64,000 nt of DNA, taken from Salegentibacter sediminis (lineage in GTDB: Bacteria; Bacteroidota; Bacteroidia; Flavobacteriales; Flavobacteriaceae). Below, piece by piece: positions 54,333-62,526 of the stretch. Where the stretch lies: the NCBI RefSeq assembly GCF_002078605.1, contig NZ_MSJR01000002.1, positions 62,001 to 126,000 on the forward strand, read 5' to 3'. A model generated the notes under the pieces. That model was not told where the DNA came from. It saw nothing but the letters and a program-made list of their open reading frames with translations, and searched no databases. The position numbers and the translations under genes were made by a program. Each line of letters starts with the position of its first letter. Positions within the stretch are counted from its first letter, which is position 1.

Positions 54333-55544
54333 ATGGAGGCAGAAATATTACAGAAGGTCAAAATTAAGACTGTTCCTAAACTAAGATTTAAAGAATTTAC
54401 TGCTGAATGGTCTGAAAAAAAATTGGGTAAAGTTTTTCAAATTAATGCTGGAGGAGATATAAAAAAAGAAAATATCAGCCCATATAAAAATGAGAAGTTT
54501 CAGTATCCCATTTATGCGAATGCAGAAAAGGATAAAGGTTTTTATGGATATTCCAACATTTACACTGTTGAGGCTGGGACTATAACAGTTGCTGGAAGAG
54601 GTGTGAATATCGGAATTGCGCACGCGCGAAATCATCAATTTTATCCAATTGTGAGGCTACTTGTATTAAAACCTAAAAACAAGGAGAATATCTATTTCTT
54701 TGAATTTGCAATAAATCGTATTAATTGGTTTGTTGAAAGCACAGGAGTTCCTCAATTAACAGCACCTCAATTAGCTGGTTATAAAATTTCTCTTCCTTCG
54801 AATGCCGAACAACAAAAAATCGCGTCTTTCCTCTCAGCGGTAGATAAAAAGATCCAACAGCTCACCCGCAAAAAAGCCCTTTTAGAGACCTATAAAAAAG
54901 GCGTGATGCAAAAACTGTTTTCGCAGGAGGTGAGGTTTAAACCTGCCCTGAAAGGAGTCGAAGGGGAGGAGGATGGAAAGGAGTATCCGGAGTGGGAGAG
55001 AAAGAGACTGGGAGAGGTGGGAAAAATTGTTTCAGGTTTAACTTACAGTCCTAAAGATATCGTAGAAGACGGAACCCTGGTTCTAAGATCTTCAAATGTC
55101 CAAAACAGAAGATTGCATTTTAATGATAATGTTTATGTAAATGTAGAATCCTATAATCCTGTAAAAGAAAATGATATTTTAATCTGTGTAAGGAACGGGA
55201 GCAAAAGATTAATAGGTAAAAATGCAATAATCAATAAACACGATGAAGGACTGGCATTTGGCGCTTTTATGACTATCTATAGAAGCTCTTTTAATTTATT
55301 CCTGTTTCATTATTTCGATTCTCCTATCTATAAAAAGGAGGTGCATAGAAATTTAGGGGCTACTATAAATTCTATAAATGGTGGAGATTTGAAAAAGTTT
55401 AATGTTCCCTTTCCTTCCGAAAAAGAACAACAGAAAATAGCAGATTTTTTATCTGCCCTTGATAAAAAAATAGAAGCGGTTTCGCACCAAATAGAAAAAA
55501 CGCAAAGCTTTAAAAAAGGGCTGTTGCAACAGATGTTTGTGTGA
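54333..55544 (+). CDS. hsdS: Type I restriction-modification specificity subunit HsdS
   Basis: A 403-residue DNA-recognition subunit with two target-recognition domains (about residues 10-160 and 220-370), each followed by a conserved helix: EQQKIASFLSAVDKKIQQL and EQQKIADFLSALDKKIEAV. These two internal repeats define the spacing of the bipartite site. The ATG at 54333 is used instead of a TTG 18 bp upstream. TRD1 is markedly AT-rich. The operon continues after an intergenic RNA and Abi gene with hsdR. The target sequence cannot be predicted. Confidence 0.93.
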   Translation: MEAEILQKVKIKTVPKLRFKEFTAEWSEKKLGKVFQINAGGDIKKENISPYKNEKFQYPIYANAEKDKGFYGYSNIYTVEAGTITVAGRGVNIGIAHARNHQFYPIVRLLVLKPKNKENIYFFEFAINRINWFVESTGVPQLTAPQLAGYKISLPSNAEQQKIASFLSAVDKKIQQLTRKKALLETYKKGVMQKLFSQEVRFKPALKGVEGEEDGKEYPEWERKRLGEVGKIVSGLTYSPKDIVEDGTLVLRSSNVQNRRLHFNDNVYVNVESYNPVKENDILICVRNGSKRLIGKNAIINKHDEGLAFGAFMTIYRSSFNLFLFHYFDSPIYKKEVHRNLGATINSINGGDLKKFNVPFPSEKEQQKIADFLSALDKKIEAVSHQIEKTQSFKKGLLQQMFV

Positions 55545-55590
55545 GAATTTTAAAAAATGAGCAACCAAATTGAAAATAGGATAAATTATT

Positions 55591-55604
55591 ACAACAATTG
55601 TTGT
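55591..55604. promoter_or_regulatory. Perfect 14-bp palindrome at the Abi RNA promoter (possible operator)
   Basis: ACAACAATTGTTGT is its own reverse complement and overlaps the first base of the -7 box TACATTTG. A protein bound here would block or control transcription of the downstream RNA and Abi gene. Confidence 0.6.
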
Positions 55605-55611
55605 ACATTTG
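55604..55611 (+). promoter_or_regulatory. -7 box of the Abi-associated RNA
   Basis: TACATTTG fits TAnnTTTG. A transcript starting about 6 bp later would begin just before the first hairpin. No good TTG -33 at 20 bp is seen, which may be why an activator or repressor site overlaps it. Confidence 0.65.
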
Positions 55612-55616
55612 CATTA

Positions 55617-55721
55617 ACAGTACACACCGCGCTACCCGTAAGAACAGCGTCCCAGGGTGTGTCTTTTGCTTTTAAGAAATAATATTTAAACCCCACATGG
55701 CGCTGTCTTGTGGGGTTTTTT
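55617..55721 (+). ncRNA. Structured RNA upstream of the Abi gene (abiF-RNA-like)
   Basis: About 105 nt from the -7 box to a T6 tract. Hairpin 1: ACACACC (55622-55628) with GGTGTGT (55656-55662), and an inner stem CGCT (55630-55633) with AGCG (55646-55649). Hairpin 2, a terminator: ACCCCACA (55690-55697) with TGTGGGGT (55709-55716), then T6. The hairpin-2 loop holds CGCTGT (55701-55706), a perfect complement of ACAGCG (55644-55649) in hairpin 1, so a long-range pseudoknot can replace the inner stem. It has promoter, fold and terminator just before an Abi HEPN gene, the arrangement I recall for the abiF RNA motif. Exact ends are inferred. Confidence 0.72.
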
Positions 55722-55733
55722 AGTTTAAAAATT

Positions 55734-56636
55734 ATGTTCGAAAAAAGAGCATTTACCATACAGGAGCAAATTGCCCAGCTTAAATCCAGAGGATTAATTA
55801 TTAATCCGGAAGATGAAGCTGAGCATTTTCTTTCTCACATTAGCTATTATAGGCTGGGGGAATACTGGTACGTGATGCAAAAGGATAAAGTAGAGCATAT
55901 CTTCAAACCGAACAGCAAATTTGCAGATGTTATTGCTCTGTATAATTTTGATCGGGAACTGAGAATTCTATTGTTTGATGTTATAGAAAAGTTGGAGATC
56001 AGTCTTCGCACCAAAATGATCTATCATCTATCTCTGGAATTTGACGCCTGGTGGTTTCAGAATTTCGAATTGTTTCAGGATAGTCGGGCTTTGGTAAAAA
56101 CTTTAGCCAATTTGGAAGAAGAAATAAGCCGTACCAAAGATGTTACTATAAAATCTCATTTTAAGAAGCACAAAGATGACCTTCGGTTTCCACCTGCCTG
56201 GAAATCTTTGGAGCAAACTAGTTTTGGTGCCTTGTCTAAGTTATATGGTAATCTTAAAAGCACAGTGAAATCTAAAGATATTATTGCCAGGGAATATGGA
56301 GCGGTAAATCATACGTACCTCCCAAGCTGGCTCCAAAGTATATCGCAGATTAGGAATTTTTGTGCTCACCACTCCCGATTGTGGAACAGGAATCTTCCCG
56401 GGGCTCCAAAGTTATTATCTAAACCACCCCATAAATGGATAGGGGAGGTTCCGTCCCAGGGACAGTTCCAATACCTATATATTCATTTATGCTTAATGAA
56501 GTATATGCTGAACATTGTGCAGCCTGTTAACCATTTTACTGAAAAGCTGAATGCCTTATTTATAAAATATCCGAATGTAGATCAAAATGCACTCGGGATG
56601 AAATCGGGCTGGCAAAAAGAGCCCTTATGGATTTAA
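55734..56636 (+). CDS. Abi family HEPN protein (AbiD/AbiF-like)
   Basis: A 300-residue abortive-infection-type protein. The Abi_2 pattern is seen in EEAEHFLSHISYYRLGEYWY-like text (here DEAEHFLSHISYYRLGEYW), LYNFDRELRILLFDVIEKLEISLRTKM and the HEPN catalytic motif RNFCAH (Arg207-His212, Rx4H) followed by HSRLWNR. This is the hallmark of HEPN ribonucleases. The ATG at 55734 is preferred to a GTG at 55710 that lies inside the terminator stem. It follows the structured RNA and interrupts the type I operon between hsdS and hsdR (15 bp to hsdR). Likely an RNA-regulated toxin or defence effector. Confidence 0.88.
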   Translation: MFEKRAFTIQEQIAQLKSRGLIINPEDEAEHFLSHISYYRLGEYWYVMQKDKVEHIFKPNSKFADVIALYNFDRELRILLFDVIEKLEISLRTKMIYHLSLEFDAWWFQNFELFQDSRALVKTLANLEEEISRTKDVTIKSHFKKHKDDLRFPPAWKSLEQTSFGALSKLYGNLKSTVKSKDIIAREYGAVNHTYLPSWLQSISQIRNFCAHHSRLWNRNLPGAPKLLSKPPHKWIGEVPSQGQFQYLYIHLCLMKYMLNIVQPVNHFTEKLNALFIKYPNVDQNALGMKSGWQKEPLWI

Positions 56637-56651
56637 TATTTATCAATAATA

Positions 56652-59525
56652 ATGAGCTACCAATCTGAAGCCGAATTAGAAAACAAGCTGCTAAAGCAAC
56701 TGCAAAGTCAGGGCTATGACAGAGTTACTGTAAATTCTGAGGCTACAGTATTGGCCAATGTTAAAAGTCAGTTGGAGGCTTTTAATGACACCTCCTTTTC
56801 AGATAAGGAATTTGAACAAATCCTGAATCACCTGGCTAAAGGTAACGTCTTCGAAAAGGCGAAGATTCTGCGTGGCAGATACCAGCTCACCCGGGACAAC
56901 GAGGAATCTTTTTGGGTGCTCTTTTTTAATTCGGAAGACTGGACCAGGAACCTGTTCCAGGTTACCAACCAGGTCGTACAGCAGGGTACCTATAAAAACC
57001 GCTATGATGTCACTATTCTGGTCAACGGTTTGCCGCTGGTTCAAATCGAACTCAAGCGGCGCGGCCTCGAGTTAAAAGAAGCTTTTAAGCAGATCAACCG
57101 TTACAAACGCCACTCCTATTGGAACAACTACGGGCTCTTCAACTTCGTGCAGTTGTTCGTGATAAGCAACGGAGTGGACACTAAGTATTTCTCCAATAAC
57201 CCGCTGCAAACGCTCACCTTCAAACAGACCTTTTTCTGGGCAGATAAGCAGAACAGGAACATCAAAGAATTATTTGATTTTACGAAGGCTTTTTTAGATA
57301 CTGCTCAGCTTGGGAAAATGCTCTCGAGATATGTTGTGATGAATGAAACGCACAAAGTCCTGATGGTGCTTCGCCCATATCAGTTTTATGCAACTGAAGC
57401 TATTATTGAGCAGGTCAAAACTTCAAAGGATAATGGCTACATCTGGCACACCACGGGTTCGGGAAAAACCTTAACCTCCTTTAAAGCGAGCCAGATCCTG
57501 ATGGACCTGCCGCAGGTGCACAAAGTTGTTTTTGTTGTTGACCGGAAAGACCTGGATTACCAAACCATGAAGGAATTCAACAGCTTTAAAAAAGACAGCG
57601 TTGATGTCACCGATAATACCAACTCCCTGGTCTCCCAGTTTGCAGACAATACAAAGCTCATCCTTACCACGATTCAGAAACTGAACAATGCTATTTCCCC
57701 CGGGCGGTACCAGTCCCGAATGGAGCACCTGCAGGAAAAGCGGATAGTATTCATTTTTGACGAATGCCACCGCAGCCAGTTTGGGGAAACCCATAAGAGG
57801 ATCACCAGCTTTTTCAAAAACAGTCAGCTTTTCGGCTTTACCGGTACCCCGATCTTTGCAGATAATGCCGCCAACAATGATTTAGGAAAGCGAACAACAA
57901 AAGACCTTTTTGGAGCCTGCCTGCATAAGTATGTGATCACAGATGCTATTCGGGATCAGAACGTTCTTAAGTTCAGCATTGAATACATTGGTAGGTACAG
58001 GCGGAAGAGCAACACCTTTGTCGATATTGAGGTGGAAGATATTGACACCAAAGAAGTACTGGAGAGCGAGCAGCGCATGGAGAAGATTGTGGATTACATT
58101 ATCAAATATCACGACACCAAAACCAAGAACCGCGATTACTCTTCCATTTTTGCCGTGAGCAGTATTCCAAACCTGATCAGGTACTACGAACTCTTTAAAA
58201 AGAAGAAGGAAGCAGGAGAACATGATCTTCGTATCGCTACAATTTTCACTTACGGCGCCAACGAAGAAGATGAAGAAGTCCAGGGTTTGCTGCCAGACAC
58301 AGAAGCAATGGCGGCAGAACCAATGGTCGTTTATAAAACCAGTCATACCCGGGAGAAGCTGGACGAGTTCATAGAAGATTACAACACAATGTACAACACC
58401 GCCTTCTCCACCCGTGACAGCAAAGATTTCGAGAATTACTTTAAGGACATCAGCAAGAGATATAAAAACCGGGAGAAAGTTGGTTTTAAAGATGAAGACC
58501 GACTGGACATTATTCTTGTGGTGAATATGTTCCTCACAGGCTTTGATGCCAAAAAGCTGAATACGCTTTATGTAGATAAGAATCTACGCCACCACGGACT
58601 CATCCAGGCATTTTCCAGAACAAACAGGATCCTGGACGAGAAAAAATCCCAGGGAGAGATACTATCATTTCGTAACCTAAAGAAAGCTACTGATGAAGCC
58701 ATTGCTTTATTCTCAAATAAAGACGCAAAAGAAGAGATCCTCCTCCCTGATTACGATAAGATCAGCGAGAAATTTTCTGAAGCTTTAATCAATCTGCTGA
58801 AAGTTGCCCCTACAGTAAAGAGTGTTGACAATTTACCCTCTGAAGAAGAGGAGCTGGAGTTTGTGCAGGCATTCCGGGCGCTAATTCGGGCAAAGAACGT
58901 GTTGACCTCTTTTGCAGATTTTAGCTGGGAAGATGTGCCAATAGATGAGCAGACTTTTGAAGATTACAAGAGCAAGTATCTCGACCTTTACGAGAAAGCA
59001 AAAGGCGATCACCAGAAACAGAAAGCCTCCATTTTGGATGATGTCGATTTTGAATTGGAGTTGATCCATCGCGATGAAGTGAATGTGGCGTATATTCTAA
59101 AGCTGCTTGCCGGACTAAAACAAGCCAAAGGACAATCTGCCGCCCAGCAGAAAAAGCAAATTCTTGATCTGCTCGCAGGAGATGTAGAGCTTCGCAGCAA
59201 GCGGGAATTAATTGAGAAATTCATAGAAGAAAACCTCCCAAAAATAAAGGATATAGATTCGATTCCCGATGAATTTGATAAATACTGGAGTGATCAGCGG
59301 GTACTCGCACTGGCAAACCTCTGTGAAGAAGAACACCTGGATAAGGAACAGTTCAAATCATTGATTGACGCCTATATTTATAATGAACACGAGCCGCTGA
59401 GGGATGAAGTCTTCAAATGTCTGGACAACCGCCCCAGCATATTAAAAGCCCGTGAAATAGGGGACAGGATTATTAACAAGATGAAGGAATTTGTGGAGGT
59501 GTTTGTGAGAGGGGTGGGGGCTTAA
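56652..59525 (+). CDS. hsdR: Type I restriction endonuclease subunit HsdR
   Basis: A 957-residue subunit that translocates and cuts DNA when the site is unmodified. The N-terminal nuclease domain has the PD-(D/E)XK core YDVTILVNGLPLVQIELKRRG (Asp, Glu, Lys). The helicase motor follows: Walker A TTGSGKTLTSF, DEAD-type FDECHRSQ, GFTGTP, and motifs V/VI (LDIILVVNMFLTGFDAKKL, QAFSRTNR). The C-terminal helical domain (residues 760-957) contacts HsdM. It completes the hsdM-hsdS-(RNA-abi)-hsdR operon. Confidence 0.95.
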   Translation: MSYQSEAELENKLLKQLQSQGYDRVTVNSEATVLANVKSQLEAFNDTSFSDKEFEQILNHLAKGNVFEKAKILRGRYQLTRDNEESFWVLFFNSEDWTRNLFQVTNQVVQQGTYKNRYDVTILVNGLPLVQIELKRRGLELKEAFKQINRYKRHSYWNNYGLFNFVQLFVISNGVDTKYFSNNPLQTLTFKQTFFWADKQNRNIKELFDFTKAFLDTAQLGKMLSRYVVMNETHKVLMVLRPYQFYATEAIIEQVKTSKDNGYIWHTTGSGKTLTSFKASQILMDLPQVHKVVFVVDRKDLDYQTMKEFNSFKKDSVDVTDNTNSLVSQFADNTKLILTTIQKLNNAISPGRYQSRMEHLQEKRIVFIFDECHRSQFGETHKRITSFFKNSQLFGFTGTPIFADNAANNDLGKRTTKDLFGACLHKYVITDAIRDQNVLKFSIEYIGRYRRKSNTFVDIEVEDIDTKEVLESEQRMEKIVDYIIKYHDTKTKNRDYSSIFAVSSIPNLIRYYELFKKKKEAGEHDLRIATIFTYGANEEDEEVQGLLPDTEAMAAEPMVVYKTSHTREKLDEFIEDYNTMYNTAFSTRDSKDFENYFKDISKRYKNREKVGFKDEDRLDIILVVNMFLTGFDAKKLNTLYVDKNLRHHGLIQAFSRTNRILDEKKSQGEILSFRNLKKATDEAIALFSNKDAKEEILLPDYDKISEKFSEALINLLKVAPTVKSVDNLPSEEEELEFVQAFRALIRAKNVLTSFADFSWEDVPIDEQTFEDYKSKYLDLYEKAKGDHQKQKASILDDVDFELELIHRDEVNVAYILKLLAGLKQAKGQSAAQQKKQILDLLAGDVELRSKRELIEKFIEENLPKIKDIDSIPDEFDKYWSDQRVLALANLCEEEHLDKEQFKSLIDAYIYNEHEPLRDEVFKCLDNRPSILKAREIGDRIINKMKEFVEVFVRGVGA

Positions 59526-59539
59526 AATAAACTTATTAA

Positions 59540-60553
59540 ATGAAAAAAAACTACGACGAGAATTCCTGGACAAAAGGAGAGCAATTTGAAAATTTTGTCC
59601 AGAATATAATATTTCCTGAAAGTCACTATGAACTTTTGCATAAAACAAATGATTACAAGCAAAATACTGAACGATATGTCCAGAGCTCACTAAAACCTGA
59701 TTTCCAGTTTAAATCTAAAGTGACAGGAAAGAAACTTTATGTTGAGGCAAAATTCCGTTCCAAAACCTTTCAGAGTAAATATGATGTACTTAGCCAACAA
59801 CAATTTAAAAGCTTCCCCGAGTTAAATTCTGATGATAGTCCCATTTTTATAGCTTTTGGTTACGGTGGTAAAGCCAACAATCCGGATTTTATAAGTTTAA
59901 TCCCATTTGAAGAAGCTAAAGAAAGATCATTGAGTCCAGAAAAAGTGCACGCTTTTAACATTACAAAGGAATTATTTCCTATTTCAGAAATAAAACAGAA
60001 ATTTAAAGAGGATAAAAAGGCAGAATATCAGGAAAAATTTGAAGGAAAAATAAAAATTCCTTCATTTAAAGAAACTAAAAAACCAAAGAATACCGACCCT
60101 AAAATTTTAATAGCTGCCTGTATTGGAGTTGTGGCAATTCTCCTGTCATTCTACGCTTTTAGTTTTTCGACAGAACCTCTTGCTGCTGAAGACCAACTAA
60201 AAGAAATTGTAAAAGACTACTGTCAGTCTATGAATTCCAATCAAATTGAAAAGTTGCCAAAATTTCTTAGTCCCAATGTAATAAGCTGGTATGGCGCAAC
60301 CGATCCCAGCCTTAATGAAATACTGAAAATTGCGAAAAATCATAGAGGAAAGTACCCATTTTCAAGTTCAGAAATAGATTGGGACTCTTTTAAAGTAGTT
60401 GAGCAGGAAGATGGAGATTACTATGTTTCTTATAAAATGATCTACAAATCCAAGAAAAAAATTACAGATGATTATAATGTTTTCAATTTAAAATTAGTCA
60501 CTTATTGGGATGAGAATTATAAATTAAAAAGTATAAGAGAAATAAGATTATAG
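59540..60553 (+). CDS. Membrane-anchored PD-(D/E)XK nuclease-like protein
   Basis: A 337-residue protein 14 bp after hsdR. Residues 1-150 resemble a restriction-endonuclease/Mrr-type fold: an early WTKGEQFENFV helix, KPDFQF (Asp54) and YVEAKF (Glu69-x-Lys71). A charged linker (residues 155-185) leads to one membrane helix (about residues 190-210, ILIAACIGVVAILLSFYAF). The C-terminal 120 residues (DQLKEIVKDYCQSMNSNQIEKL onward) look like an NTF2/SnoaL-like alpha+beta domain, on the other side of the membrane. It is unusual for a nuclease to be tethered. I do not recognise a named family; it may be a defence effector triggered at the envelope. Confidence 0.6.
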   Translation: MKKNYDENSWTKGEQFENFVQNIIFPESHYELLHKTNDYKQNTERYVQSSLKPDFQFKSKVTGKKLYVEAKFRSKTFQSKYDVLSQQQFKSFPELNSDDSPIFIAFGYGGKANNPDFISLIPFEEAKERSLSPEKVHAFNITKELFPISEIKQKFKEDKKAEYQEKFEGKIKIPSFKETKKPKNTDPKILIAACIGVVAILLSFYAFSFSTEPLAAEDQLKEIVKDYCQSMNSNQIEKLPKFLSPNVISWYGATDPSLNEILKIAKNHRGKYPFSSSEIDWDSFKVVEQEDGDYYVSYKMIYKSKKKITDDYNVFNLKLVTYWDENYKLKSIREIRL

Positions 60554-60556
60554 AAA

Positions 60557-61351
60557 ATGAAATATAACGATCTAGATATTAAAAAATGGAAAGAAAGCGA
60601 CATAAATGTTGATAGTTTATGGATTATTGAGCAACGGGAAAAATCAGGTAAACATTCAAATGTGTATCACGGAAATTTCATTCCACAAATTCCTAATCAG
60701 TTGATTAGGCGGTATACAAGAAATGAAGAAATAGTTTTAGACCCTTTTTTAGGGAGCGGTACTACGCTTTATGAAGCTGAGAATTTAAATAGAAATTTTA
60801 TTGGGTTTGATATAAATGAGGATATTTTCAATTTTGTTAAAAACAACATGAAGAATTCTTCTGAAATTCAGTATTCTATAAAAATTGCTGATGTCACTTC
60901 TCAGGAAGAATTTGACAATGCCATTACTACCTCTTTAGAATCTATGAAAGCTGAAAAGGTTCACTATGTACTCATGCACCCGCCCTATCTGGATATTATT
61001 AAGTTTACGAGCCATAAGAATGATCTATCTCAGATATCTGATACTGATTTATTTATAAATAAAATGCTCGATGTAATAAAAAATTGTCTGAGCTATCTAG
61101 AGAAGGAAAGGTACTTCTCCATCGTGATAGGGGATGTTTATAAAAAGGGAGAGGTAATTCCCTTATCCTCACTTATTATAAATGCTGTTAAACAAAAATT
61201 TCAAGTTAAACTTAAAGGGATTGTGGTAAAGAACATTGCCGGAAACAGAGCTAAACAAGGTAAAGGTGGGATTTGGCGATATCGGGCCCTGAATAGTGAT
61301 TACTATATTTTTAAGCATGAATATATATTAACCTTTAAAAAAATGTTTTAA
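60557..61351 (+). CDS. Site-specific DNA methyltransferase (N4/N6 type, HPPY)
   Basis: A 264-residue DNA methyltransferase. The SAM motif is DPFLGSGTT (residues 62-70) and the catalytic motif is HPPY (residues 141-144), so motif I precedes motif IV. This is the alpha/gamma-type order rather than the beta order usual for small N4/N6 methylases. HPPY resembles the SPPY of N4-cytosine enzymes. The next gene overlaps by 1 bp (TAATG), so they form a coupled pair, likely a type II-like or modification-dependent unit. Very AT-rich. Confidence 0.82.
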   Translation: MKYNDLDIKKWKESDINVDSLWIIEQREKSGKHSNVYHGNFIPQIPNQLIRRYTRNEEIVLDPFLGSGTTLYEAENLNRNFIGFDINEDIFNFVKNNMKNSSEIQYSIKIADVTSQEEFDNAITTSLESMKAEKVHYVLMHPPYLDIIKFTSHKNDLSQISDTDLFINKMLDVIKNCLSYLEKERYFSIVIGDVYKKGEVIPLSSLIINAVKQKFQVKLKGIVVKNIAGNRAKQGKGGIWRYRALNSDYYIFKHEYILTFKKMF

Positions 61352-62499
61352 TGGCGACACATATTTTAACTGTCGATGAAATCACAATTAAGCCTCACTT
61401 AAATTATATGTTCATTGGAACCGGCAAGAATGGAGCTCCCCATCAAGGAGGAGCATTAGCTGATATCCTTAGTATACGTGAAGATGATAATATCATTTTT
61501 TATGTAATGAAAAGAGGATTTTTCGGAATTTTTAAAGCAGTGGGAGAGGTATTTTACGATTATAATTGTTATGATGGTCATCACCCTCAGTACCTAGGGA
61601 ATTCTTTAGGTACGAAAACCCTCACTTATAGGATGAGAATTAGACCTAAGGAGGTATATAAAAATTACATTTCTGAATGGGATATGATGGAAAATCCTTT
61701 GAAAATATTAAATCATTCTATTTTTAATATGCAGTGGTCTTGGATTTTTAAAAAACTCAAAGGCAATCGAGGTTGTATTTCGATTGATGACAAAGAATTT
61801 TCTTTATTTAAGGCAGGACTTATCGAAAATAATATTTTGTTAGAAAATGCAAATAATTTTTCTTATTCGGATGGAAAAATTAGTGTTTTAAATGATAATA
61901 ACGCTTATGATTTAAATTGCACAACAGAAATGCCTCGTTCTGACCTAAGATTAAACAAAATTTATAAAGAGGAAGATCTAAGGATACTATTTACTGCTAA
62001 AGCTAATAATCACGGAATCTTAAATGAGGTCCTAAAGCCTGAAATTAACGGAAACGTAAATTTTATAGCCAATGAAATTGCCTGTTCATTTAGCGAGCGA
62101 AGAATGGATTTACTGTTCGGAACAGATCACCAAAAGTGTATTCTAATTGAATTAAAAAATAAGTTTGTTTACAATGAGTCCATTTATAATCAGATAAAAG
62201 AATATGCGAGATGGATTTCAGCATATAAAAGTCAGTATAAAAATATTATTCCCATTCTTATTCTCAAAGCACCTCCTGAAGTTCCTAAGAATAACAGAGG
62301 CAAATATTTCCAATTTTTAACAAAGGAAAAAAGTAGAAAAGGTATTTTATCCCCTTGGTACCTCACAATGAAAAATAAATTTAAAAAAGAACAGGAAAGA
62401 TTACTTAAGGAAGGAATTCCAAATCTTGAAAAATTAGAGGTTTACTCATTTTCAATAGATGAAAATCACGTACTCACAAAAATTACCCAACTAGCGTAA
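61351..62499 (+). CDS. PUA/EVE-like plus NucS-like PD-(D/E)XK nuclease
   Basis: A 382-residue protein coupled to the methyltransferase. The N-terminal 110 residues (ADILSIREDDNIIFYV then FFGIFKAVGEVFYD) have the look of a PUA/EVE-type domain that reads modified bases. The C-terminal part resembles NucS/DUF91 nucleases, with MDLLFG (Asp253) and IELKNKF (Glu267-x-Lys269), and a later PILILKAPPEVP. It may cleave DNA according to base modification; this is a fold-level guess. The start ATG overlaps the stop of the MTase gene. Confidence 0.62.
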   Translation: MATHILTVDEITIKPHLNYMFIGTGKNGAPHQGGALADILSIREDDNIIFYVMKRGFFGIFKAVGEVFYDYNCYDGHHPQYLGNSLGTKTLTYRMRIRPKEVYKNYISEWDMMENPLKILNHSIFNMQWSWIFKKLKGNRGCISIDDKEFSLFKAGLIENNILLENANNFSYSDGKISVLNDNNAYDLNCTTEMPRSDLRLNKIYKEEDLRILFTAKANNHGILNEVLKPEINGNVNFIANEIACSFSERRMDLLFGTDHQKCILIELKNKFVYNESIYNQIKEYARWISAYKSQYKNIIPILILKAPPEVPKNNRGKYFQFLTKEKSRKGILSPWYLTMKNKFKKEQERLLKEGIPNLEKLEVYSFSIDENHVLTKITQLA

Positions 62500-62526
62500 T
62501 AGATATTCACAAAATCCTCTTATAAG

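Noticed and set aside
55710-55733. GTG start that lengthens the Abi protein by eight residues
   Set aside because: It lies within the right arm and T tract of the RNA terminator; the ATG at 55734 gives the conserved N-terminus MFEKRAFTIQEQ.
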